This document shows positions 50,155 to 58,819 of a DNA stretch of 64,000 bases, piece by piece. Position 1 is the first letter of the stretch; each line of letters begins with the position of its first letter. Location of the stretch: the NCBI RefSeq assembly GCF_002871935.1, contig NZ_PNHQ01000010.1, forward strand, positions 13,459-77,458, in the 5' to 3' direction. The stretch comes from Aerococcus viridans (lineage in GTDB: Bacteria > Bacillota > Bacilli > Lactobacillales > Aerococcaceae). The notes beneath the pieces are model-generated. The model was not told where the DNA came from and did not search any database. It saw only the letters and a list, made by a program, of their open reading frames with translations. The position numbers and the translations under genes were made by a program.

Positions 50155-50901
50155 TTAATCTGTCTCAGTTTGTCCGTATCCGTAGCCATAACCATAACCG
50201 TAGCCATAGCCTACTTTACTTGCATCTTCACCGTTATAGACAGCGCCGATCACATTTGCATTCACGACATCTAAAAGTTCTTTTGTTTTTCGAACATCAT
50301 TCTTATTTGCGATACCTGAACGCACAACTACAATGACACCATCCACACGTGTAGCAACAATTTGTGCATCTGTAACTGCTAAAATTGGTGGTGTATCAAA
50401 GATAACTAAATCAAACATCTCTTCTAACTCATCAATTAATTCAGCCATACGATTTGACCCTAATAGTTCAGATGGGTTTGGTGGAATCGGACCAGCAGCT
50501 AAAACATAAATATTTGCATCAGCTACATAGCTTACTGTATCCATGACGCTTGCTTCACGATCAGTTAATAAACTCGTTAATCCAACCGTTGTATTGATAT
50601 TAAATGTTTTGGCTACCGTTGGTTTACGTAAGTCAGCATCTACTAATAACACACGCAAGCCTTGTTGTGCCATTACTGCTGCTGTATTCGCTGTAACAGT
50701 TGACTTTCCTTCCCAAACACCAGATGATGTGAACATGATCGATTTGAAATTATGGTCGACCATTGAGAATTGAATATTCGTACGAATTTGACGGAAGGAT
50801 TCAGAAATGGTGTCTTTTGGTTGCGTAACAGTGATTAAACTAGCGCCTCGACGTTGTTCTGCATTCATCTTGTCAGAATGTTTTCTTTTATTATTAAACA
50901 A
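50155..50901 (-). CDS. cpsD: CpsD/CapB-type tyrosine autokinase
   Basis: A bacterial tyrosine kinase that controls polysaccharide chain assembly with the membrane protein CpsC. Walker A SSGVWEGKST (about 59-68), Walker A' LLVDADLRKPT and Walker B VIFDTPPI are present. The tail is a tyrosine cluster, six Tyr-Gly pairs (50176-50212) followed by QTETD; these tyrosines are the autophosphorylation sites in the family. 248 residues. It starts at TTG with AGGAGG 8 bases upstream and is 12 bases from cpsC. Confidence 0.93.
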   Translation of the reverse strand: MFNNKRKHSDKMNAEQRRGASLITVTQPKDTISESFRQIRTNIQFSMVDHNFKSIMFTSSGVWEGKSTVTANTAAVMAQQGLRVLLVDADLRKPTVAKTFNINTTVGLTSLLTDREASVMDTVSYVADANIYVLAAGPIPPNPSELLGSNRMAELIDELEEMFDLVIFDTPPILAVTDAQIVATRVDGVIVVVRSGIANKNDVRKTKELLDVVNANVIGAVYNGEDASKVGYGYGYGYGYGYGQTETD

Positions 50902-50913
50902 AATTAGAACCTC

Positions 50914-51669
50914 CTAGACACGACGACGGTTTCTTGGACCATCTTTGACTACATTACCTTTGAATCGCGTCTCATCAACTTTACTTTTATCCATTTGTGG
51001 AATTGATCCCAATAAAGTCCATCCAAGCTCTTCCACGATATCACTACTTTTAACTGAATTATCTAACATTGCATTTACTAATTGCAATACAACCCCAGCG
51101 ATTAATCCTAACAAAGCACCAATAATGATGTTTAAAACCACATTTGGTGAAGTTGGCGATTCACTAGGCTCTGCGGGTGTTACTATTGAAACATTTTCAA
51201 CTTGTAAAACTTGTTGAACAACTTCAGCAAAGCTAACAGCAATCGCATTCGCTAAGTTAGCCGCAACATAAGGTGATTCATTTTCTACTGAAATTGTAAA
51301 TAGTAAAGAATCTGAATCCATTGAAACAGTCACATTTTCTGCTAATTCAGTAGCAGTCATGCCTTCTGCTTCAGGAACATCAGCAATCGCAGGCTCTAAA
51401 ACCAATGGACGACTAACCAATGATTGGTAAGTGTTTAAAAGCGTCAAGTTGGCTTGTAATCCTGATTGAGTGATTGTATTTTCCGTTGTAGCAGTCGCAG
51501 TATTATTTACAACAATATCTGTTGTAGATGTATATTTTGGTGTCATAAAGAAAAATGTCACTAAGGCTGCTAATACAATCCCAATAATAGTTGTAGAAAT
51601 AATCTTCCAAATATTCGTTGTCAGAATATTCAGTATCTCAATTAAAGAGATTTCTTGGGTATCGTTCAT
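50914..51669 (-). CDS. cpsC: CpsC/Wzz-type chain-length regulator and kinase activator
   Basis: About 251 residues with two membrane segments (about 18-40 and 185-205) and an extracellular loop between, the Wzz/CpsC layout. The C-terminal cytoplasmic part (SSDIVEELGWTLLGSIP...) activates CpsD. PSESPTSPN is the proline-rich stretch before the second membrane segment. ATG 51669 has GAGGAGGACGAG directly upstream; the longer frame from 51687 includes this site. Confidence 0.93.
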   Translation of the reverse strand: MNDTQEISLIEILNILTTNIWKIISTTIIGIVLAALVTFFFMTPKYTSTTDIVVNNTATATTENTITQSGLQANLTLLNTYQSLVSRPLVLEPAIADVPEAEGMTATELAENVTVSMDSDSLLFTISVENESPYVAANLANAIAVSFAEVVQQVLQVENVSIVTPAEPSESPTSPNVVLNIIIGALLGLIAGVVLQLVNAMLDNSVKSSDIVEELGWTLLGSIPQMDKSKVDETRFKGNVVKDGPRNRRRV

Positions 51670-51810
51670 CTCGTCCTCCTCGAGCAAATATCATTCTATA
51701 TTATTTACTTCCTATTTGAATATATTATCATAACTATGTCAGTCTATCATACCAGTTTTTAAGTTTTCAATAAGATATTGATTTATCTATCATTTTTTAC
51801 TTAATTCTCA

Positions 51811-53646
51811 TTATCCATTTTCAGATGTTTTTGCATCACGGTGAACAAATTCAACTAATTTTTTATTTAAACTATCATCATCTACAGCAGTTAAATCCAG
51901 TGATTCAATAAATTCATAGATTTCTTCAATTGGTCGACTCTTAATTTTACCAACAAAAATCTTATCGTCTACTTTTTGTCCAGTAGTTTCATCCGTTAAT
52001 AGTAATTCTTCATATAATTTCTCACCAGGACGAATACCACTTTCAACAATCGAGATTTCTTTTTCAGTAAAGCCTGATAATTTAATCATTTTCTTAGCAA
52101 GGTCTAGAATCAATACTTCTTTACCCATATCTAGGATAAACAATTCACCACCCTTTGCTTTAGCTCCTGCTTGGATAACTAAGCGACTAGCTTCAGGAAT
52201 CGTCATAAAATAACGGCGCATTCTAAAGTCTGTAACTGTAACTGGGCCACCTTTTTCAATTTGCTTCTTGAATACAGGAATAACAGAACCACGTGACCCT
52301 AGTACATTACCAAAACGTACCGCTGCAAATTTAGTATGAGATGATACTTTATCCATACCCGTCACTAACATCTCTGCAATACGTTTTGAAGCCCCCATCA
52401 CATTTGGTGGATTATTTGCTTTATCTGTAGACACCATAACAAAGACATCTACATTTGCATTTTTAGCCGCATTTGCAACATTCATTGTGCCGTAGACATT
52501 ATTTTTTACAGCTTCAGTTGGGTTAGCCTCCATTAGAGGTACGTGTTTATGTGCTGCTGCATGGTAGACAATATCTGGTTTATAAGTTTGCATGATTTGC
52601 TCAATATGATCTTTATCTTGCACATCTGCAATTATTGGAATAACACGTGTATTGGGTAAATCTTTTTGTGCAAATTCTTGGTTAATTAAGTAGATTGAAT
52701 TTTCTCCATGACCTAAAAGATAAATCGTCTGCGGTGAGAATTTAGCTACTTGACGACAAATCTCAGAACCAATTGAACCACCAGCACCTGTTACTAAGAT
52801 ATCTTTACCTGAAATTTGGCGGAATGCGTCTGTATCATCAAGTTCAACTTCTTCACGACCTAACAAGTCAGAAATTTCAATTTCTTGAGGACCAGATACT
52901 GCATCCATTTGATAGCCTAAAAGTGTTTTTTCAACTGAAGGCATCTGACGAACGTCTACATCATATTCAATACCCCAATCTAAAATTTTTTCAATTTTTT
53001 CACTTGGTAAAGTAGGTGCAGTAATAATGATATTTTGCAAATGATATTGCTTAATAATATCTGGAATATCATCAACTCGTCCTAGAATACTTAAATTATC
53101 CATCTTCTTATGCAAAAGATCTTTATCGTCATCCACAAAACCAACAAAACGATAAGCCCCATCGTTTTTAAATTGTTTGAGGAAGGTATTTCCTCCTCGG
53201 CCAGCTCCGACAAGTATGGTCGGTTCAAAGACCCCTTCACCATTTGGTAAATGATCTCTACGATCCATTGTGAAACGCCATAATGCACGTGATATAAATG
53301 TTAATACTATAGCGAATACAGTTAATAAAAATACTAAACGAATGGAAAAATTCCTATAAATGATAGCTGCAGACGCTAGGGTTAAAATGGACGCAATAAA
53401 ATGGATAATCAGTAAATCTGACGCCCCTTTGAAACCCATATAGCGAATAATCAAATTGTAGTTTTTTGTGGCTAGACTAGCTAGTATATAAGCAATGAAA
53501 TAGATAGTAGATAAACCTACAGTCATTGACACGGTTAAACCTACAGAAATCTCAAGTAGTAAATATGCGACAAAACCAGCGACGAATGTTGATACAAAAT
53601 CAGCAATTGCTAGTATCGAATATTTTTGGTATTTCGAAAAATTCAT
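51811..53646 (-). CDS. Membrane-bound NDP-sugar 4,6-dehydratase (CapD/FlaA1-like)
   Basis: 611 residues. Four to five membrane segments at the start (about 10-125), a Rossmann CoA/NAD-like sensor region (VGAGRGGNTFLKQF, about 150), and a second Rossmann domain with NAD motif VTGAGGSIGSEICRQ (about 285) and the VSTDKAnNPPNVMGASKR segment of UDP-GlcNAc dehydratases. CapD-like enzymes make UDP-sugar precursors for surface glycans. Here the typical catalytic Tyr of YxxxK appears replaced by the MGASKR form of this family. It lies between cpsB and cpsC in the operon. Confidence 0.9.
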   Translation of the reverse strand: MNFSKYQKYSILAIADFVSTFVAGFVAYLLLEISVGLTVSMTVGLSTIYFIAYILASLATKNYNLIIRYMGFKGASDLLIIHFIASILTLASAAIIYRNFSIRLVFLLTVFAIVLTFISRALWRFTMDRRDHLPNGEGVFEPTILVGAGRGGNTFLKQFKNDGAYRFVGFVDDDKDLLHKKMDNLSILGRVDDIPDIIKQYHLQNIIITAPTLPSEKIEKILDWGIEYDVDVRQMPSVEKTLLGYQMDAVSGPQEIEISDLLGREEVELDDTDAFRQISGKDILVTGAGGSIGSEICRQVAKFSPQTIYLLGHGENSIYLINQEFAQKDLPNTRVIPIIADVQDKDHIEQIMQTYKPDIVYHAAAHKHVPLMEANPTEAVKNNVYGTMNVANAAKNANVDVFVMVSTDKANNPPNVMGASKRIAEMLVTGMDKVSSHTKFAAVRFGNVLGSRGSVIPVFKKQIEKGGPVTVTDFRMRRYFMTIPEASRLVIQAGAKAKGGELFILDMGKEVLILDLAKKMIKLSGFTEKEISIVESGIRPGEKLYEELLLTDETTGQKVDDKIFVGKIKSRPIEEIYEFIESLDLTAVDDDSLNKKLVEFVHRDAKTSENG

Positions 53647-53694
53647 TTACGCGTTACGCTCCCAACTAATTTCCTTTTTTAACAATACAACATA

Positions 53695-54471
53695 CTAAAA
53701 CAAACCAAAAAATCTCTTTTTCCGTTTTGGTTGATCTAAAACAAAATTGCTAATCATGGGATCCCCATTCACTAAACTCTTCGCATTGGCTTTGAAATCA
53801 AAGACAATGCTCGTCCCATATTCTGCTTGCAATTTATTAAAGGCCGCTTCCATATTAAACCCTCTTGGTCCACTTGGTCGATGCGCATCTGAAGCTAGCA
53901 TATGCACAAGGTTCTCTTCAATCAATAAGCGACTCGTTTCTGCAACACCAGATCCAAATTCACCTAGATACGATGCAGCTGTTAATTGTGCATAACAGCC
54001 CATATCAACAAAGCGTTTTAAAATTGCTGGCTTTTCAATCATTTTTTGATTTCTTTCTGGATGAACGATAATTGGTCGAATATTACGGGATAACAAATCA
54101 AAGAAGATTTGTTCTGCATAATGTGGGACTTCATGGCTTGGAAATTCAATTAAAATGTAGTGCCCGTCTAAATCTGCAAATAAAATTTCACCTTGATCGA
54201 TATGGTCCAATAATTCCCCATGAAGTCTTACTTCTTGACCCGGGAATACAATCAAATCAATGCCTCTACGGTCTAACTCTATTTGTAATTGACCTACCGC
54301 TTCTTCAACTTTACGCCGGTCATTCACAAATTCCGAATTACGATGGTGAGGTGTTGCTAAGATGTGCGTGATACCTTCACGGACAGCAACATTCGCCATT
54401 TCCACAGCCATTTCTATATCTTTTGCCCCATCATCTACGCCAGGTATTATATGATTATGGATATCTATCAT
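53695..54471 (-). CDS. cpsB: CpsB-type PHP-family protein tyrosine phosphatase
   Basis: CpsB dephosphorylates the CpsD tyrosine tail. The PHP metal motifs are IDIHNHIIPGVDDGA (start), TPHHRNSEF, VHPERNQKM, and LASDAHRPSGPR. About 258 residues. Start ATG 54471 has GGGGGG close upstream; the frame goes on to 54525 but that part includes the ribosome site. It is the first gene of the four-gene cluster. Capsule glycosyltransferases, flippase and polymerase are not in the window. Confidence 0.93.
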   Translation of the reverse strand: MIDIHNHIIPGVDDGAKDIEMAVEMANVAVREGITHILATPHHRNSEFVNDRRKVEEAVGQLQIELDRRGIDLIVFPGQEVRLHGELLDHIDQGEILFADLDGHYILIEFPSHEVPHYAEQIFFDLLSRNIRPIIVHPERNQKMIEKPAILKRFVDMGCYAQLTAASYLGEFGSGVAETSRLLIEENLVHMLASDAHRPSGPRGFNMEAAFNKLQAEYGTSIVFDFKANAKSLVNGDPMISNFVLDQPKRKKRFFGLF

Positions 54472-54525
54472 GACATTCCCCCCTTTTTCAATTGGTAAAT
54501 ATGGCTTTAAAATCGCTAGGTACAT

Positions 54526-54572
54526 AAAAAAGATCCAGCATGCTTGAACCTTTTTGTAAATGCAGCATGCTG
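54526..54572 (-). terminator. Terminator candidate of the Nudix gene
   Basis: On the minus strand CAGCATGC and GCATGCTG enclose a 21-base loop and are followed by GATCTTTTTT; it stands before the cps operon start. Confidence 0.65.
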
Positions 54573-54666
54573 ATTGCTACAATATGCTATATATACCGAT
54601 TATATATTTAAAAACAGTAAGGTCATCTTACAATTTCACAACAAACATTTATCACTATTCTATACT

Positions 54667-55122
54667 CTACCGCTTTTCAACCTTTTTTAAAACACCATTT
54701 TCGTCATATACCAATTTCATATCTATCGTAGCGGTGGTATGGATTAATGCTTTAAGGAAAATACGGTCTCCTTCCCAAAGGGTTAGGTCAAAAATTTTGT
54801 CTTTATCCACCCAAGCTAAGTCGCCTTCTCGCGTTTCCCCAACCGCATTATTTTCTAATTTTCCAGTGTATAAAAAGATATACATAGGTTCTTGATTCGC
54901 ATAGATAAAAGTGACTACACCTCGGAAAACAGTTGTACTCAAGGCTTGTCCTGATTCTTCTAAAACTTCTCTTTCCAAGCATTCCATTGGCGATTCACCA
55001 TATTCAAACTTACCACCAATACCAATCCATTTACCATGATTGATATCATTCGCTTTTTTAGTACGGTGGAGCATCAAGTATTGATCAAGATCATTTTCTA
55101 AATAAATCAGTGTTGATAACAT
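54667..55122 (-). CDS. Nudix hydrolase (MutT/8-oxo-dGTPase-like)
   Basis: 151 residues with a canonical Nudix box, G37 to G58 (GKFEYGESPMECLEREVLEESG, GX5EX7REUXEEXGU). MLHRTKKANDINHGKWIGIGG resembles the 8-oxo-dGTP diphosphatase group. It cleaves nucleoside diphosphate derivatives; the exact substrate is not clear. It lies 10 bases after the DegV gene, so the two are probably cotranscribed. Confidence 0.9.
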   Translation of the reverse strand: MLSTLIYLENDLDQYLMLHRTKKANDINHGKWIGIGGKFEYGESPMECLEREVLEESGQALSTTVFRGVVTFIYANQEPMYIFLYTGKLENNAVGETREGDLAWVDKDKIFDLTLWEGDRIFLKALIHTTATIDMKLVYDENGVLKKVEKR

Positions 55123-55132
55123 ATTACCTCAC

Positions 55133-56005
55133 TTAATCTAAATCAGCATCGACCAAAAAGCCCATACCTAGGGACCCTTTACCTGCGTGAACTCCTATTA
55201 CTGGTGTGAGGTACCGGATGATAATCTCTTCATTTGGATAACTTTCTAAGAAATAGTCTCTGAATGCTACAGCTTTATCATAGGCATCGCCATGGGCAAA
55301 ACCTAAATGTAATCTATCACCAAATTTTTCGCGTGCTTCTTCATAAATCTTCAACCAAGATTTTTTGATTTTACCTATAGTTCGGATTTTTTCGTATAAA
55401 TCAACCGTACCATCATCTTCAAAACGTAATACAGGGTAAATTTTCAAGACGGCACCAATAAAAGCTGAGGCGGCTTTTACCCGTCCACCTTTTACCAGAT
55501 TATTTAAATCTTCTACAAATACGAAAATTTCTGAATCTTTAATCATCTGATTCATTGCTGGAATAATTTGCTCAGCTGTGTAACCAGATTCAATTAAACG
55601 AACCAGTTCTTTCACTTCATGTGCGATAATAATTGATACTGCCTTCGTATCAATCAAATGCACTTTAATTTTATCTTCATACTCTTGCATTATCATACGA
55701 GCTGTTTGAAAGGTACCGCTTAATTTACTAGACATAAATACGCCATAGACTTCATCGTAACCCTTGGCAACTAATTCATCCATAATTTTGTAATAATCCG
55801 TAGGTTCTGGTTGAGAAGATGTTGGTAGTTCATCTACGTTGACCATTTTATGATAGAAATGTTTCATACTAACCTCATCGGTAGTATCATCCATCACTTC
55901 GCCATCCTTAAACGCAATTTTTAAAGTTACCTCGTATACATCTGGATGATGCTTCAACTCATCAGGCAAACTTGCTGTACTATCCACAATTATTGCTGAT
56001 CGCAT
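55133..56005 (-). CDS. DegV-family fatty-acid-binding protein 1
   Basis: DegV (FakB-type) proteins bind a fatty acid for phosphorylation by FakA. The N-terminal AIIVDSTASLPDEL, TSQPEPTDYY, VFMSSKLSGTF (fatty-acid Ser/Thr site) and C-terminal TPVIGVHAGKGSLGM are the family's marks. 290 residues. It stands next to a second copy with the same arrangement. The FakA kinase is not in the window. Confidence 0.92.
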   Translation of the reverse strand: MRSAIIVDSTASLPDELKHHPDVYEVTLKIAFKDGEVMDDTTDEVSMKHFYHKMVNVDELPTSSQPEPTDYYKIMDELVAKGYDEVYGVFMSSKLSGTFQTARMIMQEYEDKIKVHLIDTKAVSIIIAHEVKELVRLIESGYTAEQIIPAMNQMIKDSEIFVFVEDLNNLVKGGRVKAASAFIGAVLKIYPVLRFEDDGTVDLYEKIRTIGKIKKSWLKIYEEAREKFGDRLHLGFAHGDAYDKAVAFRDYFLESYPNEEIIIRYLTPVIGVHAGKGSLGMGFLVDADLD

Positions 56006-56062
56006 TCTGTCTTCCTCCTTGTAACACTTTGTGCCTTGTGTTTATTCAAGGTACATTATAGC

Positions 56063-56090
56063 AAAAAAAATGCGATAAATCGCATTTTTC
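56063..56090. terminator. Bidirectional terminator between the two DegV genes
   Basis: AAAATGCGAT, AA, ATCGCATTTT with T-run; it separates the two tandem genes, so they are likely separate units. Confidence 0.85.
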
Positions 56091-56097
56091 TCGAATA

Positions 56098-56967
56098 TTA
56101 TAAGTCAGCATCCACTAATAAAAAGATGCCAATTGATCCATTACCTACATGCGTCCCTACTACTGGCGTTAAGCCACTAACAGAAACTTGAGATATATCT
56201 ATATCGTCAGACATATTGCCAACAATATTCAAGGCGCGTTCTAAAGCATTAGAATGGGCAATAGCTAGATGTAACCGATCACCGTATTTGGCATGCGCAG
56301 TTTGATAGATCGCCTTAAATTTTTCTCTCATTTTACGTTCAGTTCTGATTTTATCAATCACTTCTAATGATCCAGCTCTATCAATTTTAATTAATGGGGT
56401 AATTTTCAATAAATTACCAAAGAAAGCGCCAGTAGCTGATAAACGTCCACCTTTGACTAAGTTATCTAATGACCCCACCAAGATATAAGTTTCACTTTCA
56501 TCAGCAACTTGTTTTAGAGCAGGTACGATAGTATCTGCAGTATAACCTGCTGCTAGTAACCGTAAACACTCAGCTACTAAGTGTTGTGAGACAGCTGATG
56601 TCGACTTCGCATCAATCATATGGGTGGTTACTTGATCGGTAAACGTTCTTGACACTGCTTCTAATGAAGACAGCGTGCCACTTAATTGACTAGCAATCAC
56701 TATGCCGTACACTTCTTCATAGCCGGCTTGAATGATTTCTTCATATAGGTCATAAATTTGTCCGTTTGTAGGTTGTGACGTTGTTGGTAATGTTGTCATA
56801 TTTTCTAATTCATTGTAATAATCTGAGATCACTTGAGGGTCACTAGAATCTTCGCGCACTTCCCCATCAGGAAAAATGACACTCAATTTTATTTGGAATA
56901 CATTCTCTAGACTGCTTAAGTTTTCTGGTAAAGTTGCTGTTGAGTCAACGATAATTGCTGTTTTCAT
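56098..56967 (-). CDS. DegV-family fatty-acid-binding protein 2
   Basis: A paralogue of the neighbour: AIIVDSTATLPENL, TSQPTNGQIYD, IVIASQLSGTL and TPVVGTHVGNGSIGI. About 289 residues from ATG 56967, which has AAGGAG upstream; the frame is open to 57030 without a ribosome site. Two FakB proteins with different acyl preferences are common in Gram-positives; which chain each takes cannot be read. Confidence 0.92.
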   Translation of the reverse strand: MKTAIIVDSTATLPENLSSLENVFQIKLSVIFPDGEVREDSSDPQVISDYYNELENMTTLPTTSQPTNGQIYDLYEEIIQAGYEEVYGIVIASQLSGTLSSLEAVSRTFTDQVTTHMIDAKSTSAVSQHLVAECLRLLAAGYTADTIVPALKQVADESETYILVGSLDNLVKGGRLSATGAFFGNLLKITPLIKIDRAGSLEVIDKIRTERKMREKFKAIYQTAHAKYGDRLHLAIAHSNALERALNIVGNMSDDIDISQVSVSGLTPVVGTHVGNGSIGIFLLVDADL

Positions 56968-57160
56968 ATTTATGGCTCTCCTTAAAAAATACATCATTGT
57001 ACAAAAAATGGTGTCAACATAGTTTACCATGACCTCATGATTAAAAAAAGAGTAAGTTTTAACAACTACCCCTTTTCCTAGTTACCATAACTAGATGATG
57101 TATAAAGTTTCATAAGCACTACTATAAAGCTTAGAAACGATCGTTAAATTTTTGCAAATA

Positions 57161-57198
57161 AAAAAACACCTCACTTCAAATGAAGCAGTAGAGGTGTC
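57161..57198 (-). terminator. Terminator of brnQ
   Basis: On the minus strand ACACCTC and GAGGTGT enclose an inner TTCAAATGAA pair and are followed by TTTTTT. Confidence 0.85.
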
Positions 57199-57205
57199 GT
57201 CGTTT

Positions 57206-58561
57206 TTAACCAGCTTTTTTCTCTTTTTCAGTAAGCATAATGCCAATAACAAGCCCAATAAGTGCTGGAACTAGCCAACCAAATCCATAAGCATAGAATG
57301 GCAGAAACATTTCCGCAAAATGACCAATAGCTTCCCCACCGATTGCATCAAAAATACCTTTGGGTAGAGTTTTAATGAAATCGAATAAGGCTGCAAACAT
57401 TGTAAAGATCGTTACCCAACGATAAATATGCTTGCTGGTATAAATAGGTTCGCATAAGGCGATGATCACTAGCGAAATCGCTAATGGGTATAAGAACATC
57501 AACACAGGCGTTGATAAGCCAATAATCGTGGTTAATCCAACATTTGAAACAAGGAAGGATAAGACTGCAAATAAAATGGTCCACTTCTTTAATGATAATT
57601 TATTAGGGAATAGTTCTTCAAGAGTTTCTGCACAAGCCACTATTAAGCCAATCGCTGTTTTTAAACATGCAAAGACCATAACGATAGCTAAAATGACTGA
57701 GCCAGCAGTTCCAAAGTAATGTTCGGTAATCATGGAAAGCGCGATACCGCCATTTTCTTGCACATCAATAAAGCCACGACTTTGTGTACCTAAAATAGCT
57801 AAGCTGAAATAAATTAAGCCCATTAATATCGCAGTTAACAAACCGGATTTTACTGTTGAACTGGCCAAGTTTTTAGGTTCATCCACGCCTAATTTACGGA
57901 TTGAGCGAATAATAATGATACCAAAAGCCAATGCTGCCAATACGTCCATCGTATTATAACCTTCCAAAAACCCTTGGAAAAAGGCTTGATTTGAATAGCT
58001 AGCAATCGATTCAACTTCACTTACGCTTATTTCTGGCATCGTAAATGCACGAACAAAGATAATTACTAAGAAAATAAGGAATACGGGATTTAAAAACTTA
58101 CCAATATAATCCATGATGTTTGATGGACGAAGGGACAAAGCCAAAGCAACACCGAAAAATAAGGCTGAGTAAATCAATAACGCTACAGGCGAACCAGCAA
58201 AACTAGTCGTTGCAAATCCAACTTCAAAAGAAACAGAAGCTGTTCTTGGACTAGCAAAGAATGGCCCTATGGTTAAATATAATGCCATCGTGAAAAAATA
58301 GGCATATTTTCTTGAAATTTTACTCGCTAATTCAAAAACACCATCTGAGTGTGTCATCCCCATAGCTGCTACGGCTAATAAGGGCAGTCCTGTTGCTGTG
58401 ATAATAAAGCCTAGACTTGCTTGCCAAACATGGTCACCGGCCATTTGTCCCATTAAAACAGGGAAAATAATATTGCCGGCCCCAAAAAATAGGCCAAACA
58501 AGGTCGAAGCAACGACAATGAGCTCACGCATTGTCAATTGTCTATTTAAATCTGGTTTCAT
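57206..58561 (-). CDS. brnQ: Branched-chain amino acid carrier BrnQ (LIVCS family)
   Basis: Sodium-coupled carrier for leucine, isoleucine and valine. 451 residues, 12 membrane segments, with the family start GLFFGAGNIIFPVLMGQMAG and the YNTMDVLAALAFGIII motif. AAGGAG precedes ATG. The gap upstream shows no T-box or other attenuator. Single gene. Confidence 0.94.
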   Translation of the reverse strand: MKPDLNRQLTMRELIVVASTLFGLFFGAGNIIFPVLMGQMAGDHVWQASLGFIITATGLPLLAVAAMGMTHSDGVFELASKISRKYAYFFTMALYLTIGPFFASPRTASVSFEVGFATTSFAGSPVALLIYSALFFGVALALSLRPSNIMDYIGKFLNPVFLIFLVIIFVRAFTMPEISVSEVESIASYSNQAFFQGFLEGYNTMDVLAALAFGIIIIRSIRKLGVDEPKNLASSTVKSGLLTAILMGLIYFSLAILGTQSRGFIDVQENGGIALSMITEHYFGTAGSVILAIVMVFACLKTAIGLIVACAETLEELFPNKLSLKKWTILFAVLSFLVSNVGLTTIIGLSTPVLMFLYPLAISLVIIALCEPIYTSKHIYRWVTIFTMFAALFDFIKTLPKGIFDAIGGEAIGHFAEMFLPFYAYGFGWLVPALIGLVIGIMLTEKEKKAG

Positions 58562-58709
58562 AAGTATAACTCCTTTTCGTATTCAACAAAAATACCATAT
58601 TCTTGGATAGAACAACATTATCTTAAGATAAAATTTAGAAAATTTTAATCCTATCCTCTTTTGACTTGCAGATATTTTATGGGGATTTTGCTTCTTAGAC
58701 ATAGGAATA

Positions 58710-58718
58710 TGCTATAAT
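58710..58718 (+). promoter_or_regulatory. Extended -10 promoter of the FAD protein gene
   Basis: TGCTATAAT, a perfect extended -10, 102 bases before the start. Confidence 0.5.
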
Positions 58719-58819
58719 TTATAGCGGTAATAGGAAGTAGATAATATATTTGAATGTGATCAAATATATATATGCGTTCTTCTTCAGCACAATTTTTAAC
58801 AAGATATAAGGAGACCATT

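Noticed and set aside
50176..50212. Tandem repeat as a CRISPR or minisatellite
   Set aside because: It is the in-frame Tyr-Gly tail of CpsD, expected for this kinase family.
58562..58819. Branched-chain T-box upstream of brnQ
   Set aside because: No T-box core or terminator before brnQ in the 258-base gap.
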